Position numbers and translations under genes: made by a program. The notes beneath the pieces were generated by a model. The model was given only the letters and a program-made list of their open reading frames with translations. It was not told the origin of the DNA and searched no databases. Positions 38,454 to 50,292 of a stretch of 64,000 bases of DNA are shown one piece after another (positions within the stretch are counted from its first letter, which is position 1; each line of letters begins with the position of its first letter). The stretch is from assembly GCA_029962745.1 (NCBI GenBank), contig CM057151.1, positions 39,221,136 through 39,285,135 of the forward strand. The letters are read 5' to 3'. The DNA is from Echinometra lucunter. Lineage: Eukaryota; Echinodermata; Echinoidea; Camarodonta; Echinometridae.

Positions 38454-38949
38454 AGGGGCGTCTCTAGACTTTTTTTTAATGGGGGGGGGGGGTATGTAGA
38501 GGCCAGATTGCCGACAAATAATGCCTCCGATTGCCGACGACCAACGTCGACAAATTCAACCATATAAAGCCCACGAGGCATGTTCAATTGTGTGCCTCCG
38601 TCATATTTTCCTTCTAAATTATATATTTGTTCACCTCACATGCTGAATGTGTTAGCTTTCCGAAAACATTCTGTATCCAAATATAATACGAGCGAGCGCA
38701 GCGAGCGAGGAAATATATGTTCTCTTTCGTGTTACCTGTGTTATTTCGTCGTCAAAATGCACAGGCAAATAAGCCAAATATGACTCTATTTTGGAACCTT
38801 ACTCTTTTTTTTTCTTTTTCCCTCCTTCCTCTTCCCTCTCCTTTCTCTCTCTCTCTCTCTCTCTTTTTGCGAATTTGCCGACAAGAATTTTTAATGGGGG
38901 GGGGGGGGGGGGTTGTCACACCCCACATCCCCCTCTAGCGACGCCCCTG
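38454..38949. mobile_element. hAT-like MITE with CAGGGGCG ends, about 496 bp
   Basis: Starts CAGGGGCGTCTCTAGA and ends with the complement of CAGGGGCGTCGCTAGA (15 of 16 matching). Flanks GAAAGAGA (left) and AAAAGAGA (right, offset by one base) suggest an imperfect 8-bp duplication. Inside are G runs near both ends and GAGCGAGCGCAGCGAGCGAG at 38690-38709. No ORF of note. Confidence 0.7.
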
Positions 38950-38961
38950 AAAAAGAGATAT

Positions 38962-38967
<6 letters not shown>

Positions 38968-38995
<28 letters not shown>
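38968..38995. repeat. (GA)n microsatellite
   Basis: Uninterrupted AG dinucleotides between two mobile elements. Confidence 0.95.
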
Positions 38996-38998
<3 letters not shown>

Positions 38999-39021
38999 AT
39001 TTGTATGGCTATGACCATGCT

Positions 39022-39762
39022 TAGGCTAAGGTCACAAAAGCCAACGGCGACCGACCGATTAGCAGCCTGCTCAGGCGCCGCTGGAATTTAGGCATCGCCC
39101 AACGATTTTTTTTTTTTGAGAAGTCGAGCGGACTGTAAAGTCCCAGCGATGCTCGGGCGATGTCCTGTCGATTTCCTGTCGGTCGCCGGTCGATTTTGGT
39201 AAAAACTTGGCGAAATCGGGGGATTTTCGCCGCGCGGCGTCCGTACAGTGACCGAATGATTACCCACCGATTCCTGCAAGATCTCACACCTGCCACCTGC
39301 CGATTTTTAAGAAATCGACAGGCGACCGGCCAGTGATCGGCGGGAAATCTGCTGGTGTCCTGTAGGTGCATCGGCGGCGGCCCACGGTCTTCGCCGGGAA
39401 TTTCTCACGAACAACCTGGGTATGATAACCCCTTGGATATCAACAAAAGGCGGCAACCGCTCCGCAGGCTTTTCATCTAGCGTCTTCGATTTTTAACCTA
39501 AATCGCTCGGCGGCGACCGCTCGATTAGGTCGGTCTCCGGGCAGTGACCGCTAGGGCACCGAGCGTATTTTGGGCGGCGAGTGAAAAGTCAGCAAGCGCC
39601 GCCGAAATTTTAACTCCGCGCTAAATCTTAGCGGCGACCGAGCGATGCCCCAAGTAACAGCAGTGTCCGGGCGGCCGCTGCTCGGTGCCCGGGGGAAATT
39701 GACTAAAAACTCCCCGCCCGGTCGCCGAGCAGGCTGATTTTGGGCTTTGTGACCATAGCCTA
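39022..39762. mobile_element. GC-rich TIR element, about 741 bp
   Basis: TAGGCTAAGGTCACAAA at the left and the complement of TAGGCTATGGTCACAAA at the right form inverted termini. They continue loosely into AGCAGCCTGCTC and its mirror. The interior is strikingly GC-rich for this window and full of CGGCGACCG/CGGTCGCC motifs. Its short minus-strand open frames look like by-products of the repeats. The superfamily is uncertain; no clear target duplication. Confidence 0.6.
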
Positions 39763-41059
39763 GTCTTTTCAGGATTTCGGGTGCTGATTTGTTGCTTTAC
39801 CCTTTGTAGGATGAAGCTCTATAGAAAATATTTTCTTAAAGGGATTGGGTTATTATCGTAACAAAGAAGAGTAGGACAGACAGGTGACAGACACATTCCT
39901 ACCGAAAGACAGATCTCATACGCATGGCGGTTCAACTTCAAAGCTATTCTGCAAGTTCTCAGCTCAGACTGGAATTTAACCTTTTTGTTCTATAAAGAAA
40001 GGTCAAAGTAGTACAGTGGACTTTTATACTGTAACAATAAAAAAAAACCAAGATACTGATGATATAAGACTGATCCAGTCTAGCCTTTGGAGGACCTGCA
40101 GGCGCAGCATAATTGGGTACCCAGAATACATCCCTGCATGGATCCTACTAGAACTAGTAGGATCCATGATCCCAGTATAAGAGAGGGACAATGTTCAAGG
40201 CTGTATAAGCACGGAGCAAGGATCGAACCGAGTACCTCGGGCTGAGAGTCAGAGTGCTAGTAACTGTTCTCAAAAGAAATCATAAATGCCTGTCCATTTG
40301 GCTATAGTGACACTGATCATGTTGATGATGCGGTTTTGGTAAGCCAGTATGATTTTTTAAAAAGTAAACCAGATGGGTTATGACCACTGATCTGTATAAG
40401 AAGAATCTGGATATTTCATTGTCTTATGTACAAACACTCGAAACAGACGCACAGGTGAAAACGGCCATCTTACCTCTCAAAACCTGCTATCAGAGTACGG
40501 GCCAATAACTTTGTAAAAATTAGATTTATTCATTTTAGTCATGATTATGGGCGAAATCTCGGTCCAAAAGCCTTCTCTTTGTTGATGTATGTAGTTAAGA
40601 GCTGAAAATTCCAGTATTTTACGTCGAATTTGGCCAATTTAGCCCATTTTTAAAGGGTGGATTTGTATACAAACAAATGGAGAATGCGTTCGTGGAGTGG
40701 TAATTTGGAATGGTAATGTGACGGTCGGGCGGCTTCACAAATTTCAGCCAATGAGATATCTAGATTCTTTTCTTCAGATCAGTGGTTATGACCAACAAAA
40801 TTAAGGAGAGCAAGAACACGGTATTTGGTCATTTTGTTTAACATACACAAAGGCACTCACATAAATGCGAGGTCTAAATACGTCACCAGTATGATGGAAC
40901 ACAATTAGCATGGAAATTTTCATTCTCTGTGGTACTATATCTGATGAAAGCTGAAATAGGAATGTAAAGGATCAGCAGGTTTAATAGCTAAGCGCTGTTT
41001 TAGTCGTTACGGATTGTAACTTTTTGAAAGGACTGATTTTATGAAAGGAATCAATACAA
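39763..41059. other. Mostly empty; 32-bp palindrome and a tRNA-like SINE scrap
   Basis: 40137-40168 is a perfect palindrome with 15-bp arms and a 2-base centre. On the minus strand about 40265-40205 contains a B-box-like GGTTCGATCC after GGTACTC, as in tRNA-derived SINE heads, but no good A box. Nothing else is supported. Confidence 0.45.
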
Positions 41060-41960
41060 ACAGGCCCAGCTGCAGACTGTATCTATTATTATCAACATTA
41101 TTGTTACTTATTACTTATACTGCGCTTTTCCCATGGGGCCCAAAGCGCTTACAATAAATTGAATTGTGAAAATGTAATTATTGAACTAAATAAATAATCT
41201 TATAAATACAAACAACAAAAAAGATGGGTTTTCAATGCTTTTCTGAAGGCATTAATCGATGAAGACTGTCTAATTGTACGTGGCAAATCATTCCAGTATT
41301 TTGAGGCTGACACAGTAAATGTCCTATCACCGGCTAATTTGCGAGTAACTGAATATGTGAGACGGAGAGGGTCACTGGCTGACCTCAGTGCTCTGGTGGG
41401 TGTATGTAAATTCAAAAAGGTTACCTAAATACTTTGGAGCTTGATTATGGAGTATTTTGTATACAAACAAGAGTAATTTGAAAATTATCATTTGTTCTAA
41501 AGGAAGCCAGTGTGGTAAGCTCAAGAGTGGTTGAGAAGGATGATCCTTAGAAACCTGCAATATTAATCGTGCTGCCCAATTTTGTAGCCGTTGCACACGA
41601 ATCAATTAATTTGAGGAAATGGTAGAAAGAAGCCCAATAAAATAATCGATACGAGACAGATCTAAAGAACGCACAGCATTATGACAGCCAGACCGGTCAA
41701 TAAACCTGAAACTGTTAAATAAGCTGTAACTATGCTACAGATGTGAGAGATATGATAAGACATGGACATGCAAGAATCAAATATAACACCAAGGTTTCTT
41801 ATTGTTTCTAAAGGGCTAATGGGTGTGCCACCAACATCCAGCTGAACATTTGGAAGACTGCGCAGATTGTGAGCAGAAGCAGCAACAAAGAATTCAGTCT
41901 TTAAATTATTTAGATTATGACGTTGGCCTTTGATTCATTTTGTTAGAAGTTTTTTTTTTC
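41060..41960 (-). pseudogene. LINE (CR1/L2-like) RT C-terminus and 3' end
   Basis: On the minus strand, first a segment with SLPNVQLDVGG.PI and RNLGVIFDS (about 41890-41760). Then comes RVQ.LQNWAARLI, HWLPLEQ, FK.LLFVYK.LH and APKYL (41605-41440). In another frame follow RSASDPLRL, GDRTF.VSA, YWNDLP and FRKALKTHLF (41415-41200). This is the order of the thumb and C-terminal part of CR1/L2-type RTs. The YADD catalytic region is absent, and there are stops and frame changes. The 3' end (41200-41060) has the CGCTTT..AAAGCGCTT-type sequence seen at LINE ends. Confidence 0.8.
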
Positions 41961-44290
41961 ATGATGATAACTCATAACAATCATTCTGTTGAATATTCGA
42001 CTCAACAGGTCCAAGGGGTCAGGCCGTCATGGGGATAGAAAATCAAAAGGAAACCACTAGAAAGTTCTAAAAGCTAGGAGTCAGAAGGTAAGAAGATGGT
42101 GCTATCAACGTGATCAACGTGACATGAAATTTGCGGGAAATTATATGTGCAGTCGTCATTATACAGGTGAGGAACAAGATGTCAAAAAACTTTAAGAAAA
42201 CAACTCGAGGGCACTTATAATAGCCTATTGCCTTTAAAAGAAATCATGTTTCAGATTACGTATGTACGCACTATTCATGCTGATGGAGAGCTTGGGCTTA
42301 CAGAAATTGGCGAAGGTTGAGGTTTTCGCAATGCTTTGGCTCACGTAATAAGCAGATAAAAATATTCTACACCTTTTCGAGATTAAAAAAAAATGACAGT
42401 AAGATTGCAGAAGAGATACATGTATCGGTAGTTGTGTTTGTACGCCTTCAACTATAGTAGTTTAGTGTCTACTCTCAAACACGTCGCACACACGCACAAG
42501 CGCACGCGCACACTATATTTAGGGAGAGGAAAAAGAGGAAAGAGAAAGACATGGTAGAAGGAAAGAAAAAATAGAAGACAGGACAGGACAGGAGGGAATG
42601 AGGTGAGATGAAAGATTTTAACCAATAAATCATTAAAAAAAAAATAACAGACCAAATCCGTGATCAATTTACCCGTTTACGGGTATTAGGATATTGAATT
42701 TGAACTCGCACATATAAATATGATATCGAAAACACTTCTGATTTCAAATGTATTCTGTCTCATATTTCCTTCCGACAGCGAGTGCTTTTTAATGGTTTCA
42801 TTCTTCACTTCAATAAACATATCAAAGTGAAAGTAGCTTGTGCAATAATAATCCCATCAAAAAGAGAAAAAAAATGAAAGAGCTCTTGCGTTGCCTCCTC
42901 ACCCGATGTGAAAAGAAAATTGAGAAAGCTTCTAAAATCCTGCACTGTATTGCCTTCATTTGGTTTTTCTCTTCTGCAAAAAAAAAACTTCTCAGCGTAC
43001 GTTAATGTTAATTATTGGATAATTGAATGTCATAAATTATTTCAAATGTTTTTTGTTTTGTTTGTACGAGATGCGGGAATAATCATGGGTCATATCATGC
43101 CTAGAATTTGACTTGATCCTGTAGCCTCAGGTGTTGGCGGTTCTTCAACACACTTTTAGGGTCTAGGCTAAGGTGATTTAGATGTCCCTGCTGCCATTAA
43201 GGTAGAACTACACACCTTATCCTAACCCTAACCTTTAGTTAAACATTAATACACCTCCATGATACGATCTCAACTCTAACACTGACAATAAGAATTACAA
43301 AGTGCACACTGAGGTGTCAATAGACATCAGTGATAATTCTGGAATACATGAGATTTCTCCCCGACCTTCCAAATGCCACAAACTTCAAATTTTTGCTGCT
43401 ATATCGTTCTAAATCATGTGAAGTCATTCTAAGCCATTTTGAGAAATCCTACAAGTTCTAGTGAAGTTGTACAAAACCAGCGACACCCTTCATGTTGCGA
43501 TTATTTGCGATAAATCCTTTCAGTCGAAAAGAAATTACAAAGAAAAAAAAAACAGTCAATGCACCTTGCACACTTTGTTGCGGATTTCAAGTTTTTTTTT
43601 ATAAAAAAAATCAAACCTTTCTCAAGCATATCAGGGATTTTCGCGTGCTGTGAGGATCCAGGGAGGTTTGAGAGACATGGAGATCTTGACATTATGTTTA
43701 TATCGAATTTCAACTATACGACCATGACGATGGAGAACATTTTTAAATACCTAATGGAACATAACATGTCTGAAAACATATACTCCTCAGCTTACTCCCC
43801 GAATTTCCTTTTATATCAGTCCTCAAGCAAAATACAGATTAAAATACGTGTGTGTGTGTGTGTGTGAGGGGGGGGGGGGAGGGTCATTTACACTATGAAT
43901 TATAGTGTCAGTGGCTGCAAGTCACTTCCGATGCATTTACAATTCTATTATTGATGGGTTTAGTTGAAGACTGACAAGCTGGCAATATACTTTTCTGATA
44001 TAGCACCACCATAAAGTTAAGACATATGTAAAAATGAAACAAGATAGTCTTGACGAGCGATGAGTAAGTAAAAGCAATTGCCGAATCAACCAACACCATC
44101 ACTAACACATTGGTTGACGATTTACACCACATGGCAGGGAGGGCGGGGGGGGGGGGGGGGAGCTCTAACGATTTGAAAGCTTTCGAATTTGTTTGATCTT
44201 TACATTCGAAAACTTGAGAATTTCATGGGAGAAGAATACTGCTACTCTGCCAGGATTTATACAAGCAGAGTAACAGAGCAACCCCCAGAC
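41961..44290. other. No gene seen; short microsatellites and G runs
   Basis: Contains GT repeats and a G run at about 43848-43881 and a G run at 44143-44160. Open frames lack domains. Nothing else is supported. Confidence 0.5.
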
Positions 44291-44307
44291 AAATCAAAGA
44301 AAAACCA

Positions 44308-44400
44308 CACACACACACACACACACACACCCCACACCCCCGCACACACACACACACACACACACCCCACACCCCCACACACTCCCACTCCCACTCCCGC
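44308..44400. repeat. (CA)n-rich microsatellite
   Basis: CA dinucleotides interrupted by CCCACACCCC blocks, passing into imperfect TCCCAC repeats. Confidence 0.95.
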
Positions 44401-44471
44401 TCCCACTCTCTTTCTCTTGTCTTGACAACCACGCGCTTTGCCCTTTCAAAGCATCATACATGTACTGAATA

Positions 44472-44545
44472 TCATCATTTCCTGAAAAAGCCCCGTAGGC
44501 GGAATATCAAACTTAATTTTTTGTCAACGGAGTCTATACTTTTGT
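44472..44545 (+). repeat. Penelope-like terminal motif, single copy
   Basis: Reads CTGAAAAAGCCCCGTAGGCGG, then TCAACGGAGTCTATACTTTT. The same framework (CTGAAGAAGC...GGCGAAATAT...CTCAACGGAGTCTTTATT) occurs as a head-to-head pair at 52064-52203. It resembles hammerhead-bearing ends of Penelope-like elements, but this copy is degenerate. Confidence 0.35.
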
Positions 44546-44754
44546 GTCTTTTTATAACTTCGACCAGTCGTCGCAGAACTGTTGAACCTATACATTTGAA
44601 CTTATTGTGTGTGTATGTGTATGTGGGTGGGTGGGTATGTGTGGAAGTGTGTTTGTTTGGTTTTGTGTGAGTGTGTGGGGGAGAGTGTGTGGGGGAGGGT
44701 GTGCAGTGTGTGTGCAGTGAAAAGTGGCCCCTAGCGAAACGTGTAGTGCACTGC

Positions 44755-47233
44755 TTGAATATGGAAGAAAAGACAATAAAGCCAGACGTAGCAAGGTCTC
44801 TTATCCTTTCATTACAAGCTTCGGCCGGAGGGGCCTTCATCAAAAAGAGAAACGAACATGATAATTATAAGCATTTTGTAGAAGACTAAAATAAGTTCTT
44901 CTCTCTTAGATGGTGCCAAAGTTGTACGATATTCATTTGGCGTAATAAGTTATGTCCATAGTTCTGTCTTTATGGATTTGATGGCAAGTTCAATTGATGT
45001 TTTTTTTGTTCGGCAACTTGGATAGCGATATATGGTGATTGGCGGGATGCTTCTAACAGAGTGTCATGCCACTGAGTAGTGTCAAGGCCAAGTGCACATT
45101 TTCGTTGAAGGGAGAGTCCTTTTGGTACACTATTGTTTTGTTAGTATTTCTGAATCATGTTTTTTTAATTTAAGTTATTCAAAAATTGCTATGAGAAGAT
45201 CAATCCCGGCAAACCTAACACATCCTTTTCATAAATTTCTGAAAAATTGTCATATCAAATGAAAGAAAAAAATATTACCACATCGTATTTCACCTCAAAG
45301 TTGGTCATATGAACAGATAAACTTTTCTTAGATACATAAAACTTCACATCGATTTTCCCACCCCAAACCCACCTATTTCAGCAGTTCAATGACTTATTGG
45401 GGCGTTTGGTAGAGGGTCACTTTTTTTTTTTTTACTGAAACATCATGCGCAACTGCAACTGCAAACACAACACACTATACCAGTTTGCATATTTTCCCAA
45501 TAACCGGACCCCTTTCCCACAAAAATGGTTTACCTGTGCTGACACCTCTCATGGCAACACTGTTAAAACTAAGTTTGATATGGTAAATATTGATAGAAAT
45601 AATGATATTTACCTTGTTCTATATATTCCAGCTCAGTCAGTTACCACGTTACTGTACCTCTGCACTGCATACCTTTGCATGGCAGTTTTGAATGATAAAG
45701 CTTCTATTTGGACTATTTTTTGCAGGGATAAATCGCATTCATGACTGTATACGGAATCATTTAAACTGATCGCCCAGCTGAGAAGAGCTCGTGAGTCTGA
45801 GTGGTTCCGTACAATGCGATTTATTATCATACTGCTCAATTTTGAAATTTACTCCCGCATACTATACCAAGGTCAAACTCAGATCCTGCAGCTTAAATGG
45901 ATCCTGTACTTTGTGGAAGCTTGATTCAATAAACTGTAGAATTGTGTTGTGAAAAGATGTTCAGAAGGATAGACAAACAGCCAGGAATGTAAAGGTTTTG
46001 AAATATTAGATGTTATTATCAAGATATCTGTCACTGAATTCCGCCATTTGCAAAACCAACCTTCGTAAGGTTTGTCTAACACTCCAGGCTATGGGGTGAA
46101 AAAGGTGTGGTATTTCCACCCACTTGTAATATTTTTTCACTTTTTGTGAAGCACAAGAGATGATGCTTTGAAAGTGCATTTTCAGGACTTCATATTGACA
46201 CAATATTACATGCACTGATAGCATGTAGGTATTGACACAATATTACATACACTGATAGCATGTAGGGGCAGATTTTTAAAAGTTACTCAATGGCTTTAAT
46301 GAAATTCCAGAGATAATTTTCTTCCTTTTTTTCTTTACAGAAGGCACAGAAGTTTACTGTTGGCAAAAGTCTCCTCTACGAACGTGACTGTGACTAAATA
46401 TTTGAAAACAATTACGGTAAATTTTGATACCCGTGGATAGCCTAGGTCTAAATCGGAAAAGAAAATCTTTGGATATTTTTTGCGATTGAGTGAGAAATAT
46501 TAACTTTTATGAAAAGGTGGAAAGTTCGGCTGGACGATAACTGGTATTTGATCAGGTTGGCACCAGCTAAGCTGAAAGTAGTGAATTGTGCAGTGACGGC
46601 TTATAGGAACTTCATCTTCTGAGAGCTTTCTGGCATTTTTGAAATGGATATCCTTTGTTTTTTTGGTGTTCTAACACGTCTCATTAACATGTTATGCTTG
46701 AGTGAGGAATGGAATAATTTTCTTTTATTTTGAAAATTTAATTTGGTGGTTTTTGGTACGTTTTAACGCTTAAGCTGGCATTTGGATGTCGGAAGAAAGA
46801 TCGATAGCCGCGCGCATTATCGTCATGCCTCATTCAATAAAAAAAGACAGGTACTGAAAAACTGCAACGTACTATGCAAACGTATGTGTTATGACTGATT
46901 AAAATTTGAAAACTGCGATGTGCAGTGCAAACGTGCCCTTTTATGATTTTGACGAACATTTCTTTGAGGAAGAAGATTTATATTTAATTATCAATAATTT
47001 CTATCTTGCTTCGTTTGGCAGGCGGAAGAAAGACATTGCAAAAGCATTTATCACTGTTTTGTTATTGAAGTAGGCATGAATGAGCATGAAAATATTCGTT
47101 TGAACTGCATATTGCAGTTATTGACTTTTATCAACTTACCTGCCTCTGGAATTGAACGAGTGCGTGATTGTTGGTCTTTTTAAAAATATAAAAAATGTAA
47201 AATATTGAAATCTCTACGTAAACAAGGATAAAT
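44755..47233. repeat. 2.5-kb repeat, third diverged copy
   Basis: Colinear with 13679-16183 and 24909-27394 but clearly more diverged. It carries a damaged hammerhead-like core at 44820-44843 (CTGATGA reduced to TGATGA, GAAA reduced to GAAG). It ends at ACAAGGAT, exactly where the hAT-like element starts in the other copies, and continues into unrelated sequence. Confidence 0.75.
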
Positions 47234-47800
47234 TACTGATTTCAGAAACTTGTAGAAAAGATGGATCTGAGTTATTACTAAATCTGTGCAGGGTCCCTTT
47301 TGTCCAGCCATAATCTATGTCGATTAAAAATTATAAGAAAAATATTTCGCGAAATATCTCGTTTTTGGCCATTATGGCCGAGGCCTTATCTGCTTATTTC
47401 TCCTGTTCCTCTGTCTCATGATGATTTTCTTATAATTCAGCCTCTTTCTTCAACATTACTCTCAAAAGATGAATAAATCAACTGTAATGAAAGGGTAGAC
47501 AGGCACTATTAAGTTTCATTCAATTGTCTGTGAAGACGGATATGAAAATATGCAAGGAATTTCTGACAGTGGGACTCGATCAAACAAAAGCTTTCTCCTC
47601 TTCGTCAACATTTCTCCAGAATTGAAATGGCCAAATTGCGTTTACGTCTAGCAATATAAACAAAACTTTGAACATTACACGCCATGTAGATTTAAAAAAG
47701 ATTTCAGTCGAAAGCTTTTTATTTATTATTGTTTTAAATCAACACTTGTTTGCAAACATGATAATTGCTCCTAAACTTGATTAATCAGCGAACTTGTGCG

Positions 47801-47868
47801 AGTTTGTGTGATAAATAAGAAAATATAAAACTTGTAAGTTTTATATTTTCTTACATATCGCACAAACT
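47801..47868. repeat. Hairpin with 32-bp arms and 4-base loop
   Basis: 47801-47832 and 47837-47868 are reverse complements with a few mismatches. The inner 17 bp are perfect (TAAGAAAATATAAAACT). Confidence 0.9.
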
Positions 47869-48034
47869 GGGAGGGAAGAAAGTACAAAGAAAATAAGAAT
47901 GAATTAGGAAAGAGGGAGTGAGAGGGAGGCAGAGAGATATGGGGGAGAGGGGAGGAGATGAAGAAGGAGCCCGGGGATGAAAAAAACAGGCGCAGTCGGG
48001 AGAGAAGGGAGGTATTTGAAAGAATTAAAGAGAG

Positions 48035-48079
<45 letters not shown>

Positions 48080-50032
48080 AGAGAAGGGAGTGAAAAAGAG
48101 ACAGGCAGAGAGAGAGAAAGGGTGGATATCAATACAAATTTTTCAGGTGCATGGATGTTGTTAAAAAGGCGGTATTCGATAAATTCGGGTGTTTTTTTTT
48201 CAAAAAAATCTATATTGATATGTGGAGGAATGCTCGGATCAAATTCGTAGTTTTTTTTTCAAGCCAATTCATTTTTTCATCATTTAAATTCGTAAAAATA
48301 TGGGCTTTTATATGGAGGGTAAAGCAGGTCTTCAACCATTTTGCTTTCTCGTGACATACTTTTCTTTGAAAAATAGGATTTATTCCATATAATGTAGACC
48401 ACTATCATTAAAAGTAATTTCATACACCCATCCACATGTCATTGTGACAGGTTCGTTGTCCATCAGTAGACCGTACATCTGGAAGACAATTTCAGTGAAA
48501 CTTTGACGAAAATGAATTCCAACATACGAAATTTATTTTGCTGCCTCGTGCGCGGCGATTGTGACTGACGAATTTAAATTGCTTTTGACGAAAACAGGTC
48601 ACTGTGACGAAACTTTATGACAATGTCTTAAACAATGATCTACCAAAGACAGATTTGAAATGAGCATTTGCACATTCCACAGTGTCCTGGAGGAAAGTGA
48701 AATCACATTTTAAAAAAAGTGAATGAAATTGTGACGAAAATGGGCGGGAAAAACCTATAACAAGTTCGTTTAAAAAAAAAAAAAGTATGTATATGAAAAG
48801 CACATGTTTATGTAATGTGCTATATATTAAATATAAATTATTATTAAGAATTATCATATATTATTTTCCCTTTCGTGTCACGGCCCGAGGTAAATGTCGA
48901 TATAAAACTTAGTATTTTCTTCAATAATTCATGTCAAAACGAAATATCTATCTCACATTCGCGACTCAGTGCATCACATTTTACTCTTTGCAATCAAATT
49001 TTGTGAGGTATTTGTACATTATGCATGTACATTATATTCCCTGCCAATGGCACCATTTTACTCTGTACTACATGTATCGGGACTTGGAATTAAAAGTGAG
49101 CTTACTAAACGTGATATCTGCTGACTCTCCTTTAATACCTTATGCTATGAAACCTTATTCACCCAATAGTTTCAAAACCATCAAGTGTAACTGGGGGGAA
49201 ATTTACATGCCTGGAATATTAATGAAGGGGGAAAAGGTGACTGGAATTCAGACTAGACGAGTAATAAGGAAATGCAATGGATAATGCAAGAAATGAGGAT
49301 GAGAAATGGAGGATGCTAAAGGAAATGACAAGGAAAGAGAGGATGAGAAACTGTCTGTTCCCATTCAACAATCTGTAAAGGCCGTGTTATGGAATTATGA
49401 TGGATGAACTTTTATGCCGCATGCATAACTTCTTCGCCTCTTCTTCATCATCTTGTTTAGATATCCCATGACTATTACCCATAATTCATTTTCGGAATTA
49501 CCTCGTGCGGTTAGCAATAACAATTTGAAGCTTTTTGTTGCGCGCTCAGCAAAATGTCCCCTTGATGAGGTTAGTGATCATGCAATTATTTATTTGCTCA
49601 GTTGGTAATTGCTCTATTTTGCGTGGGATGTATGGGGCGGTTGAAATACTGCATGTAATTTGTATGATGATTTTCTTCCAAATCATTTAGGACTGCAAAG
49701 GAAAATGGAAGAAGGGCAATGAAAAAGAATTAATTAGAAAGGGGACGGGAAAGAGAGTGCGCGGGTGTTTGCGTGTGTGGGAATGGAAAATAAATTGCCT
49801 ATTGGCTTTCTTGCAGATTATCTTGAAATTTGTCTCAGTTTTTGGATATACATATATTGATACAATATACCATATACTATCCTGGCAGATAGCCTGGTAA
49901 CAGACATTATCCGATAATGCAGTCTACAGGAGCAAAAATTAAAAATGCTGATCTACAATGAAAACCAACATAGTACTTAAATGCTGCCTAGCAGAGCATA
50001 GGGTAACTCTGCTGCACTTACTTTAAATTTGA
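47869..50032. other. No gene seen; (GA)n at about 48041-48075
   Basis: AT-rich, with repeated GACGAAA words around 48500-48750 but no ORF, terminal repeats or RNA gene I can defend. Confidence 0.5.
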
Positions 50033-50040
50033 CAGCTAGA

Positions 50041-50292
50041 CAGCGGCGGCGCTTCAGGGGGGGGGGGCACTTGTTATCACTTTTCAGGTGATAAAAAAGG
50101 AAAAAAGAGGGAAAAAAGAGGAGAAAAAGAAGAAAAATTAGGAGGTAGAAGAAAGGACAGGACGGGGAAAGAGAGGCCTGAGGCCTGCAACTATATAATA
50201 TCCCTATTTGTTAATTTAAAACGTCAATAAACTCACCTATAGGTCATCTTGCCCCCCCCCCCCCCCATCAAAATACCCTGGCGCCACTCCTA
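50041..50292. mobile_element. hAT-like MITE, 252 bp, 8-bp target duplication
   Basis: CAGCTAGA at 50033-50040 and again at 50293-50300 flank the element (a 9-bp ACAGCTAGA duplication is also possible). It starts CAGCGGCGGCGC and ends with GGCGCCACTCCTA, giving imperfect inverted termini, with a G run near the left end and a C run near the right. The interior is A/G-rich and non-coding. Confidence 0.75.

Noticed and set aside
39021..39371. 116-codon Arg-rich minus-strand frame
   Set aside because: Produced by the low stop-codon density of a GC-rich TIR element; no domain.
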